DNA of 64,000 bases, taken from positions 372,001 through 436,000 of the forward strand of contig JADFUC010001000.1 in the NCBI GenBank assembly GCA_019722365.1, given 5' to 3'. Every line of letters begins with the position of its first letter. Within the stretch, counting starts at the first letter, position 1. Both the position numbers and the translations under genes were made by a program. Below, in pieces: positions 36,961 to 48,187 of the stretch. This DNA is from Lithospermum erythrorhizon (taxonomy: Eukaryota; Streptophyta; Magnoliopsida; Boraginales; Boraginaceae). Under the pieces are notes generated by a model. That model worked only from the letters and a program-made list of their open reading frames with translations, made no database searches and was not told where the DNA came from.

Positions 36961-37600
36961 TACTCCCTCTATCCATTTGACTAATTCAATTTTCAATTAT
37001 CAAAATTATCGAACTTTACAACCTTAATTGAAGCTTAACTTTGATTTCGAATAAAAATTATCAGCCAAATACATTAAAAATACTAGCATTTGATATGTTG
37101 TTCACCAAATATAATATTCCTACGACACATACATAAAAAAATACTCAAATTCAAAATTGAAAAAATGTTCATCCAATTATTATGATATTTTTGGGATCAA
37201 CCTAGTGTTAATAGCTAAATACATAAAAATACTTTCAGTTCAAAATTGAAAAAGTCAACTCATCAAAATTCAAAATTACTGTCTTTCTGACATATATAAA
37301 ATACTCCGTATTGAGTCAAAATTGAAAAGGTCAAGCTACGTGAAATTGAAAATTTGAAATCTTTTCTTGTATAAAAATACTCCGTATTCGAGTTCAAAAT
37401 TGAAAAAGTCAACTTATCAAAATTAAAAATAAGACATATATAAAAATATTCCGTATTTGAGTTCAAAATTGAAAAAGAATCAGCTCCATCCAGGTTAAAT
37501 TAAGACAATCTTTTGGACATATATAAAAATAGTCCGTATTCGAGTTAAATGAAAAATTCATTTCGTGAAATTGAAAATTGGACAATCGTTTTGGGACACG
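36961..37600. mobile_element. MITE expanded by an internal minisatellite
   Basis: The ends are Stowaway-like: TACTCCCTCTATCC on the left and GGACAATCGTTTTGGGACA on the right. The right half is filled with about five tandem units of 75-90 bp, each with ACATATATAAAA, ATACTCCGTATT and GAGTTCAAAATTGAAAAAGTCAA. The element has grown by internal duplication. It is non-coding and lies upstream of the ASY3-like locus. Confidence 0.65.
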
Positions 37601-37752
37601 GGGCTACAATTTAGTAGGTGTTGTTAAGCCTTCGATTAGTGAGATGCGAGAGAATTTGAATTTCAAATTTCGGATTTGAGCGGGAAAAAATCAAAAGGGT
37701 GCAAATGAGAAAGGTCATATTATAATTTCCCCCACAGTGGTATATATTAAAG

Positions 37753-38010
37753 GCTTAATTTCTTTTTGCCCCTAAACTATCGCGTTAGTTTCAAATTACC
37801 CCTAATACTATTATGATTGCAAATTGCCCCTATACTACACTTTGTTTCAAATTGCCCCCTCAAATCACATTTTCGACAAAAAAAAAAGCCTGTGAGGCAA
37901 TTTGAAGCAAAGTATAAGAGACATTCTGATAAAAGTAAGCTTAGTAATAATATTAGGCGATTTAAAACTAACGAAATAGTTTAGAGGCGAAAAAATTAGC
38001 GTAAGATTAA
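37753..38010. mobile_element. MITE-like inverted-end element
   Basis: The left end (GGCTTAATTTCTTTTTGCCC, then CTAAACTATC and GTTAGTTTCAAAT) is mirrored at the right by AAACTAACGAAATAGTTTAG and GGCGAAAAAATTAG. A partial copy of the left end recurs at 38486-38570. Non-coding. Confidence 0.55.
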
Positions 38011-38570
38011 TGACAAAAGCGTCCCATTGTCCTTAACTTGTTCGCGTAATAGTGCAACAATGCAAAAAGCGTTGACAGTAACGGTCCCAACACGGTCCAT
38101 ATATATTAATATACATCAACATCGGGTATATCACGGGTAAATTACTGGCTGTACACTATGTTGTTTTGAAACACCATCGAGGTTTATGACTAGGAGCTTC
38201 CAATGAAAAAAAGAGCGCCGATTGTGGAATTAACATTTTTTTTCAATGTAATAAACATTCTATTTGAGAATGTTCGAATTAATCATTTGGCTTAAAATAT
38301 GAAATATATATTTCAATGATTATTTAATGGGTACTGGCGTACATTTTATATTACCTATCATGTTTAAGTAGAGTTAATAAGAAAATGCAAATTGACGATG
38401 ACATGCATATATAAACGTCTCTCTTTAAGTACCTCTTTCCTCCTGAAGGCAAGTAAAATAGAGAATATTAAAAATCGTAAAATTAAGGCTTAATTTCTTT
38501 TGTCCCCTAAACCTTCGTTAGTTTCAAATTGCCCCCTAATACTATTATGAACTTTTCAAGTACTCTTACT

Positions 38571-41500
38571 GGTTTCAAATTTCTTTTGATTACTAATTTA
38601 AAAGAAAATGTAATAAAAATATATTGAAATTGTAAAAATGACCCATTTGATATATTAAAAGCGATAATTATTTAAATAAATTTTCTTACTTAAAAGCGAT
38701 AAATAGAAAAGCGAGACAGTATTATTATAATACAATTAGAGAAAGTATTTACCTGACAATTTACCTCAATTTCAGACTCCATATAAATTGTTGCTATTGT
38801 AGAAAACGAAAAGAATGGAATGTTTGGATTTACCAGGAGACACGATATTTGCTTTTTTCCTTTTGTTTCCTAGTTTAATTACACTCTTTCATCTTTCGAG
38901 CGCATCAATCATATGGTGATAAGTTATCCTCATAGGCCTAAGCATAAATTCAACCCCTTTTGTCCATTATTTCCAATTGGATTAGAGTTTGCCTTTGATT
39001 TGGTGTGTGCAAAGTGGAAATGGAATACAAGTGTAAAGAAAGGACCTATGATAATGTAAGTTGACGTCTTGAAATTTCGAAATGGGATGTGTTCTAAGAT
39101 TAATTTATTTATAATTTAATAGAAAACTGGATACATATATTATAATTGAGGGATTAATATTCAAGCCATGAACATTTTTTTGTAAAAAAAGCTTAAACAT
39201 GTAGATTTTGTACTCTCAATAATAATTTTTACATTAAAATTAAGATAAACTTTTTAGCGTGTCCTCGATATTAATTCAAGATTCGATCGGCTTGTAGATG
39301 TGGGATTGATTTTCTTGAAAAAATTATGTCATTATTTTATTGTTACTCTTTCCATTTCATAAAAATTGTCTAGTTTTAATTTTTTCAAAAATTTAAGAAA
39401 TAATAGTTTTACATTAGTTAAAATAGACCTATTTACTAAAGTAGATGTAAGAATTGATCAACTAACATAAGTTATGATCAATAACGAAAAAAGAGTGAAA
39501 TAGAACAATCTTTATGCGATTGAGGAAGTAGTTACATTAATTTAATTGAGACCCCATTAGTAATACTCGTGAAGGTTTTTCTTTGGTTAAATGGAAGGAA
39601 ATAGTAAATATTTATAACAAAATTAGTAACAACCTCTTCCAAGTCAAAATTGAGGCATGATCATGGACCACACATGATCAAATAAGCTAAGCAATATTAT
39701 CAAACGTCTCCAATACTACATTACCCAAATAAGGGGTCTAAGAAGCTTAATAGTTACATTCACTTTCGATTACCTCTAGCTTAAAAATCAAACATTACCT
39801 TAACTTCACAAAACAGCATATAATCAATCAATATTGTCCTGCCATATTACCCTTATCTGACAAACATCCAGTGTGGAATCGAAAGCGAAACAAAGACTGA
39901 AATTCATTAAACAAAAGTTGAAAGAAACATCCCATCTTGCCTGGTTTCACAAGAGATATATCTCACTTCATTCTCTGGCCTGCATATAATTATTTTATTT
40001 GTTGAGACATGGTACGACAAAAAGACATCCTCAAATGATGGCTAGTTCTTGAATGAAACAAGAAGAGAGAAAAAATAATAATAATATGGTAGTTGTACTA
40101 AATTGATTGTCTACTATACATACAATTATACAAATAAACATATTGACAGATTTTGAATCAATATAAATAAAAGGTAAAAAAAATGTGGCCAACCATTATA
40201 TGTTTTTGTAAAATTAATTTATATTTATATCGCTAAGATCCAAAATTTAAAGTTAAGGGCGTTATTGCACTATTTTAGAACTAGTTCATTGAGCATTAAT
40301 CTTAAACCATTCACATCGATAGATTAATTAGGGTGTGAATGAGATCGTTTCGCTTATGATAAAGAATCGATTGAGTATCCAATTAACACTACTGTGGGAC
40401 CGGGATCAAATGCAGTCAGGACCAATTCCTGGACACCTGAAAGTGGGGTATAATAATTTGGGAGTAGTGGCGGAAGGGAGAGAAGTGGTGATCGGATCAA
40501 TTTCACTTTATCCGGGTCAATGAAAAATATGGTGGGGTATATGTTGGAGTGATGTGGAAGGAAGAAATGATTGTATTTTCTGAATAAACAGCTTTGTTGG
40601 GTTGTTGGTAAAAAGTGGGTGTTATTTGAGGTCTTGGGCGATGTAGCGGAGAAGTGTAATTTGACCTTGCATTTGTTGTGGATGGTCTTAGGATTAAATA
40701 TATCTAGATCCCACTTGCCTTGAAATTTCGAGAATCGAGGTTTCGGGGACATAGTTTAAAAGCTTGGTGGCGTCAATCATGGTAAGAGGTGCGGGTTCGT
40801 CTCGGTGGAGTCGTATTTACCAACTTCTTTGTAATAAGTTTGTAATGGATTCTGCTTTGAATATTAGTTAGCATTGTTCTAGTTAATTTTGGGCCGTGAT
40901 TACTCATTGTTTTGGGGTCAGGAATTCACATTGAACGATGAAATCTAAAAAGAGTAATATTTTTTTTTAACATGGAGGTTTAATCCTCACCGTTGGAAAA
41001 TGCAACAATAACTGATACAATAAAAATAAAATAAAATAAAATAAAAATAAAAAGAGTAATAATTTTGAATGATGCATGATGCAATAAGTTCATTTCTCAA
41101 AACGTTTGTTTGGTGTACCTTATTATGATTTCATGCATCGTTTGGTAGTACTCTATCTAGTAGGCATGCATTATGAGGATAGATGATTTTTAACAAAATG
41201 ATTGTGATTTTTGTCCTCACTAATTTGTTTAGTAGACACATTGAGTACTAGTTAAATAAAATTAAAAATTAAGAGTATATTCGTAAAAATGGAGAACATC
41301 AAATAAATGGACAATACATTGAAAGGTTTTTTAAACATGTGTAAGTTAACGAGGGTCGGACTAAAAACAATAAAATCTTAATAATAGTTCTGATTTTGAA
41401 CAATCTGAATAATAAATTAAAAAAATTGTCATTAGTCTCTCACTAAATAATGTTCGTCGCTAGACAGCCCTTCATAGTTAAGTAATAGTGTGTCAAGGTA

Positions 41501-41885
41501 TAAATGGCAAAATTAGTTAGTACATCATCTCTCTGTCATAATGAATATTAGTGATAAATTTTACCTACAATAATGACTAATGTATGAATTTCTACTTACT
41601 TTAATGTTGCAAACTTGTAAAATAACCTATATATCAAGTCACTTAAGTGACCTTGAACTAATTAAATGTATTCCACAGCCCCACAGCCACTATTGAAAAT
41701 AAAATCAATATAAGATATATTTTCGTTCATACTTAAAACGAAATTTTTTTGAAGCAAACTGAAAATATATAATTCCTGTGATAGTCAAGTCAATCCAAGA
41801 TGATTAAAAAAGTCAAAAAAGGTTGATCAAGGAGTAATAGAGACTCAATAAGGAGGTAGGCAAAGGGCAATCTTCTTCGTCCACG
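38571..41885. other. Long AT-rich spacer
   Basis: No supported gene. Overlapping open frames on both strands at 40335-40752 lie in a locally GC-richer block and have no family likeness. A Stowaway-like MITE lies at 39343-39530, and a short (AAAAT)n run at about 41024-41050. Confidence 0.4.
39343..39530. mobile_element. Stowaway-like MITE
   Basis: TACTCTTTCCATTTCATAAA on the left and TGCGATTGAGGAAGTA on the right are imperfect inverted ends flanked by TA. The copy is short, AT-rich and non-coding. Confidence 0.45.
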
Positions 41886-41911
41886 ACACGTGTGTCTGTC
41901 TCCTACAAATA
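41886..41911 (+). promoter_or_regulatory. Candidate promoter elements of the Aux/IAA gene
   Basis: An ACACGTGT (ACGT-core, G-box-like) site at 41886-41893 is followed by TGTCTC (classic auxin-response element) at 41897-41902 and a TATA-like TACAAATA at 41904-41911. These lie 120-150 bp before the start codon. The aligned position in the broken tandem copy has a canonical TATAAATA but lacks the TGTCTC and ACGT sites. Six-base motifs occur by chance, so function is inferred. Confidence 0.4.
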
Positions 41912-42033
41912 CTACAATAAGACCACCCTCAACTTCTTGATTCTTAGGCCTCTGAGCCTTTATTGCCCCCCTGTACGCTAGTCTCACAATTTAGTTAGAT
42001 CCATCTTCTTCTTTCTTACATACCACTAACAAA

Positions 42034-43388
42034 ATGAGAAGGAAAGGTAATAAGTCATCTTCATCATCAACTGAGAGCAGTAGCAACGACAACCACTCAT
42101 CAACTGTTTCATCGGCTTCTTCCTCTCAGCACTCACGGTTGATAAGGAGAAACCAGCAGATAAGCACTGATCTTCAGCTCGGGCTTGGCTCGACTCACGC
42201 TTGTCCTTCGAGGGAAGGACTAGTTCAAAATGATGAGCATGGAAAAATGGCTACTAAGTTATTTGTTAAGGTTTACATGGAAGGCATTTCCATTGGGAGA
42301 AAACTTGATTTACTTGCACTTGGTGGTTACCATGATCTCATCAAGACTCTTCAGTTCATGTTCCACACTACCATTATCTGTTGAGTACTCAATTTCTTCT
42401 TTGAAAATCTTCTACATATACTTTGGTGCATCTCTAACTATAATCTATATATAGAGTCTACAAAGAATTATAAGTTAGTTTACACAATATATAATAATTA
42501 ACTCCTTCAACAATGAAAATCTTTCTTTCAAATACGTTTATTAATGCTTTTGATATTTTATTAATATTGATTCAAAATCTGTCACTTAGTTAGAGTGCAA
42601 TAAATAACGACTTTCAATACGATCGAGTCCTCATCCTAATGCACACCATCGCCAAGCGATATAAAAAAAGAATTGTTGTAGACTTCATTTTTTACTCAAT
42701 ATATATACGAGAAATCCATAAATTGTAATTATAGTTTTAGAGTAATGTTTGATCATGTAAAGTAACGTGGATGTTTGTGATGATATATAGGGGCTGAAGG
42801 AGAAGAGTTACACCCTGAGAATGGTCATGTGTTGACCTATGAAGACAAGGAAGGTGACTGGATGATCGTTGGGGATGTTCCTTGGGAGTATGTCTCTATG
42901 CTCTCTATCTTTCCATTTCTTTAATTTTTCCCAAGGATGATATGAACTCATTATTTTTATTTGACATTTTTTCGACGTTTTTGTTTTTTCGAAAAGGTAT
43001 GTATGATCATGAATTATTTGTATTCTTTACTTGTATATATATGAAATTTATGTTATCTATGGATTTATTTTTAAAAATGTATTCATAATACTATTTTTTT
43101 GCAATTTGATTAAAAAAAATTATATATTCACAATAAACAATTATTATTCTCTTCAAAAAAACGAAAACGACATTTGAAACTTTTTTGGATGGGGTTCTTG
43201 AACCTCTCAAATTTTTCTCTGATCTTGATTTATTCAAGCATTTCACAATCCTTCATAAATAAATTTTGATCTAATGAGCTTGGTAAAAAAGTTGCAAATG
43301 GTGTTACTGATGAAATTTTTACTTGTTTAAAAAATGCAGGGCATTTCTGAGTACTGTAAAGAGATTGAAGATTACTCGGATAGAATAA
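42034..43388 (+). CDS. Non-canonical Aux/IAA protein, IAA20/IAA30 type
   Basis: Three exons (42034-42379, 42791-42887, 43340-43388; GT-AG) join to about 163 residues. A Ser-rich N-terminus (residues 8-31) precedes DLQLGLG, an LxLxL repression motif at 47-51. The degron motif of domain II (GWPPV) is absent. Domain III follows ([18 protein letters not shown], about 76-94, with the PB1 Lys79), then [14 protein letters not shown]. Domain IV is [17 protein letters not shown], ending [15 protein letters not shown]. This set defines the short Aux/IAA group of Arabidopsis IAA20/30/31: nuclear repressors that pair with ARF transcription factors but are not efficiently degraded by auxin-TIR1. The third exon must be read in the phase set by splicing; the longer frame of the unspliced DNA is spurious. 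A decayed tandem copy lies 6 kb downstream. Confidence 0.9.
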
Positions 43389-45551
43389 AACTATGGCTAA
43401 GAATATTATTTCATATTATTATCAAAGAACCAACCGGAATAGGTTCTGGGGTGTCTTAAATTTGTATATTCAGTCTAGTGCAATATACGGATATCTTACT
43501 TCTCATAAATGCCCCATAAAATTAAGGCATAAATCATCACCAGTTTTGTTCATAATAACTTCTGTTTTCATTATCAATTGCCACCCAATCACAAATAAAT
43601 AAGCATAAAATTAGATGATATCAAAAGGACAGCAATATGGCACCAATTTTGACCAAATTGGACTAAACTGTTACAAGTAATACTATTGAAGACCAAATTA
43701 TAATTTGATACCATTATTAAAGATCATTTCACCAATAACCTCACACATGACACAACACTACAGCAGAGATTACTAAAACATACAGAGTATAACATTACAT
43801 CAATCAATGTAGACAGGAAATGGATTGTTTACTTTTATGAATGCAAGTTTAAAAACTTTTTTTTTATTTGAGTTAAAAAATTCTCCTTTAAAATCAATTA
43901 TTATCTTAATAAATTATTTTTAAGCTGGATCATCAATTAAATTAAGAAAGAGAGACTGGAAGAGTAATATATATAATTGTTCCGTCTAAATAGCTAGTCA
44001 AATCATCTTTTAAGACTACGATTACAGTCACCAGAAGGCAATAAAAGAGGTTTCCATGCAAGAATCATGCGAATTGATGACGAACTTACCATAATTACGA
44101 ATTACGTTAATTTTCTAGAATATATTCCATCACATTTATTTTAATTAATATTTTCAAATTTTGTATTGGAATTTTGATCCTAAATTACTTTTTATTCCTT
44201 ATTTCTAATAACTAAAATATTGATATCGTTGGGTTTATTTTAAATATTATTTTCTTATATATATTATAAATATATATATATTTCTTTTATTATATTTAAG
44301 AAGTTATTAATTTTTATAGGTTCATTTTAAAAATAAAAAAGTTGTAAATAGGAGGGAGAAGAGATTAATTTTTTTAGCGGCAAAAAGAGTACTTTACTAT
44401 ATAATACATATTGTTGTCCTTTTGATATCACTTAGTAAAATGTAATGCAAGATTTACGATTCAAATATTTAAACTCGAGATAATAAATAAAAAGAATTAA
44501 TTATTATTTCATTTAAATTTATAAAATTAGTACTTTTGATTTATATTGAAATTTATTTTGTTCATAGTTATATGATCTCTTATAAATTTTTAATAATAAA
44601 TTTAAAAGTTTTGTTACCATACTACTCTTCATTTTCAAGGTTTAATAAAAAAATACACATTATGTAATTTTATTTATTGTTAGAAAATGATAATTTTATA
44701 TATTGTTAGAAAATATCATTTTTCTCTTTTAATAAAAAATGCACCTTATGTTATTTTTATTTATTGTTAGAAAACATCACTTCTCAATTGATTAGTAGTA
44801 TAAATTATTCATAGTTCTAATATTCAATTTTATTTTATGTATTCATTTTAGCATATTTTAATTGATGATTTACTCAATAATATTTGCATAAAACTGAATA
44901 ATATCAACATCAGACTTTTTATGAAATTATTTCAATTTTAGCCACTCAAAACAACCGAAGAGGTCACACATTAGATGTCCTTGCACAGTTGCACGAATGT
45001 GAAATAATACTCCAAATGAATTATATTGAAAATCAATGGAATAAAGATGACATACCTCTTTTAAAATTTATATCTTGTGCAATAATTTTTTTTAATAAAA
45101 AGTTAAACCTCAATAGTATGTGATTAATATTAGTTGATATGGAAACTTTTAAAATTTTGACACAAATAACAACTTTAATATAAAAAGTCACAAGAAATCA
45201 TTCAAATAGAAAATAAGGGTACCGATTTGTACATCGAATGTTCATCAATAAAGTGTATTATATACCTATAAATGTACATATCTTAGAATTATATTTCATA
45301 TAGTGCCAAAACTAATATAAGTATTATTATGTCAGTATACTCTTATTTAGTTTACTAATTACTAATCAATAATCAATATTAAATAGTAAAGATTGAATTT
45401 TTCAATTTCCTTTCATATATTGAATTCAACTCTAATTAATTATTGCATCTATAGTTTATAAATAAAGATATTTTTATTTAAGCATAAAAACTAACATGTT
45501 ATATATATTATAATAAAAAAATTAAATTTAAAATACAATATCCAAATCTAT

Positions 45552-45803
45552 TACTCCATCCATACTAAATGAGATTATCACGCTTACGAAGCTCCAAATT
45601 GACAAACTTTTACGCCTTCAATGATAAACATAATTTTGATTTGAATAAAATTTAATGTCAATATTAAATTACATTGAAAATATTATTATTTGATAATTTT
45701 TACCAAATATTATATGACAGAAATAAAAATATTTGAATTTAACATTTAATTTGTGAAAAATTCAAATTTAAACTTTGACAATTTATTGGGGATGAAAGGA
45801 GTA
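45552..45803. mobile_element. Stowaway-like MITE
   Basis: TACTCCATCCATACTAAATG on the left; GACAATTTATTGGGGATG and GGAGTA on the right. The interior shares the order ACAAACTTT, ATAA(C/T)TTTGATTT and ATTATTTGATAATTTTTACC-like phrases with the copies at 37 kb and 58.7 kb. Confidence 0.6.
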
Positions 45804-46452
45804 TTAGATATGTAACTTGATACTTTTTTATTTCAATTGTTGAAATGTAATACAAAATATAATATCAACAAATAATTTAGATATATTCTTTAATAGTAAT
45901 TTTTTGGATTAGAAAAATTGTTTTTAATTTATAATTGAATAATTATCATACAAAAAAATAGTATGAGTAGAATAATTCATTGTATTAAAATGGAATTTAC
46001 TTATGTTATGATAAAATTAAAAAAATCAAAGGTAGTATTATATCAATCATTTTTATATGTTGGAAAATATGTTTAATATTTTTTATATAATTGGACGAAA
46101 ATGTTAATAATGAACATATGGTAATTAGCATACGTATGAAAGTGATAAAACTATTGTACATATTATAAAAGAGTAGATAACTCCAACTATATTTTAATTT
46201 AGGCAAAAACTTTAGGACTTATTAATTATTGAATTGTGATAGGAGTCCTTTTTAAAATTTTAGAAACATATTTTTCCACCAATATAAAATATTATAATAA
46301 GGATAATATAGTAATTAGTAATGTAAAAAGGAAATAAACACAACTCACACTTTTATAAATAGGAAAATTTAATTTTCTGCTTGTTTATTTGCGATTGGGT
46401 GGCGTTCTGATCACCGTTAATCAAAGCAAACAAAATCTAATTGTTTTTTAGT

Positions 46453-46680
46453 TACTTCCTCAATCCATTTTAATTGACTTTCTCACATATCGAAATAAAT
46501 TTTTAATCTTCAATTACTCTATAATTATATTATTAAAAAATTAATATTATAAAACTATTTTAAAATACTTAATCCAATTATAAATTTTATATTTTTACAA
46601 TAATGAATAATTAATAATTGATGGTCAAAGCTCAATTCCAAAAAAAGTTTCAAACGACAATTAAAGGATCGGACGAATAT
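46453..46680. mobile_element. Stowaway-like MITE
   Basis: TACTTCCTCAATCCATTTTAATTG on the left and ACGACAATTAAAGGATCGG on the right are imperfect inverted ends. AT-rich, non-coding, about 230 bp. Confidence 0.5.
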
Positions 46681-46915
46681 ATAATAATGACGCCAAGAAC
46701 AATAAGTTTTTATTTCCTTAGACAACTTAGAGTAAATTGAAATATTCCATATATTACAATTTTTAAGTTAAGCACACGGGAGCCCTAACTACCTGTGAAT
46801 CGAACCTAAAACCTCGATAAAGTGCTCTGATATCACTAAAGCAATATGCTGGGTCCATATATTACAACTTGAACATTAAGGGATTCATAATTATTTTTGG
46901 ATGAGGATGATGATT

Positions 46916-47095
46916 GAAAATATAAAATTTGTTTGGGTGCACATTTCGTTCCAATATTACATAATACGGCCTTAATAAAGATTATGATTTGTATTGAAGT
47001 CTCCTATTCAATTTTATACCTCAAACAAGTTAAATAAACCATTTTAAAATAATATAAATATATATAATGTGCACCCAAACAAATTTTATATTTTC
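46916..47095. mobile_element. 180-bp MITE with perfect 28-bp inverted ends
   Basis: Positions 46916-46943 and 47068-47095 are perfect reverse complements, each containing TTTGTTTGGGTGCACA or its complement. The spacer is 124 bp and AT-rich. Perfect ends imply a recent insertion or recent loss of mobility. The transcript would fold into a long hairpin. Confidence 0.75.
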
Positions 47096-48005
47096 TAAGG
47101 AAAAAATTTAACAATCTAATCGAGTTTCTGTTCGTGACAAAATTAATAAGGTATTGATCCCTAACAAAATTAATAAGATATTGAGCTTTTTTCATATAGT
47201 GTCAATGATTTAGTATGAACCCAACATACGATGCTTAGCAAAGTATCAAGAACCAATTCCGATTAAAATTATGTATAATCTATTGGTTGTCTGGATTACA
47301 TATGCATGAGAATATTGATAATTAAGTTTCATATTGATAGATTAATAATGTGTATTAATAAGGTTATTGATTTTCTTCATTCTTAATAAATTGATTTTAG
47401 TATTAACCTAATGATTCATTTAACATATATATAATTGTAGAAAGCAAAGATTTAAGCGTAGCTCATTTTAAGAACTAAGTTCTTTCTTATGGTTCTAACA
47501 CAATTACGCTAACTACGTTAATATTATCAATATTGGAGTGACATATGTACTCAAATCATAAACATTCGAGTATATGTATACCGAAAATACTTAGTTTTAG
47601 GAAGTAAATGTGTTTAAGCTTATATATATACTCAAATCATACATTTCTGAATATATATACTGAATTCAAGATGCGCGAAGACAAATAAGTTATGAGAGCA
47701 AAAGCTAACCGATACTAGTGATAATTTTCTTGCACTAAATGCCATAGATTTTATTGTTAGCATCCTATCAAACCCCACCCCCCCCCCAAGAAAAGAAATG
47801 TAATTAAGAGGGAAGTTGGTAGAATTTTATTGTATGTAATTAAAAGGAATGTAATCGAATCCTACCAATAAAATAATCCAATCGTACCCTCAATTGTAAT
47901 TAGTGGCATTTATTCTGTGTGTTTCATATTTTATTTATTTAAATTAAAATGATATAATTATCATCTTGTCCTTGTAAGTAAAATGCTTACAATTTAAAAT
48001 AAGCC

Positions 48006-48013
48006 TATAAATA
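48006..48013 (+). promoter_or_regulatory. TATA box of the broken Aux/IAA copy
   Basis: A canonical TATAAATA lies 182 bp before the start codon, at the position aligned with TACAAATA in the intact copy. Flanking sequence (CCAACTTCTTGAATTCTTGA) confirms the alignment. Confidence 0.55.
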
Positions 48014-48187
48014 GAACTCGAGCACCCCAACTTCTTGAATTCTTGATGAGCTTCACTTTGAGCCTTTCTTGATCATCCCCCCTCCCTACATCCCACAATC
48101 TTCTCCTCCTCTACATACACTCTTCCTATATTGAATTCTTCTTTATTACATACAATTAATATTATACAACAAAAAAGGACAAACAAA

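Larger units (their letters stand above)
43389..48005. other. AT-rich spacer between the Aux/IAA copies
   Basis: No gene is supported. It contains the MITEs listed separately, a two-copy direct repeat at about 44641-44782 (ATTTTTATTTATTGTTAGAAAA phrases) and a C-rich run near 47776-47789. Short open frames are chance products of AT-rich DNA. Confidence 0.45.

Noticed and set aside
40335..40752. Overlapping open frames of 62 and 132 codons on opposite strands.
   Set aside because: Neither has recognisable motifs, the minus-strand frame is low-complexity (Pro, Asn, Phe), and both sit in one GC-richer block, so chance openness is likelier than a gene.
43340..43602. Longer frame reading GISEYC-type residues across Aux/IAA exon 3.
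   Set aside because: The splice phase from exon 2 (GA plus G) forces the other frame, [15 protein letters not shown], which is the family C-terminus.
47770..47792. C-rich run considered as a quadruplex or recombination site.
   Set aside because: A single homopolymer-like run without the spaced G or C blocks needed for a quadruplex.
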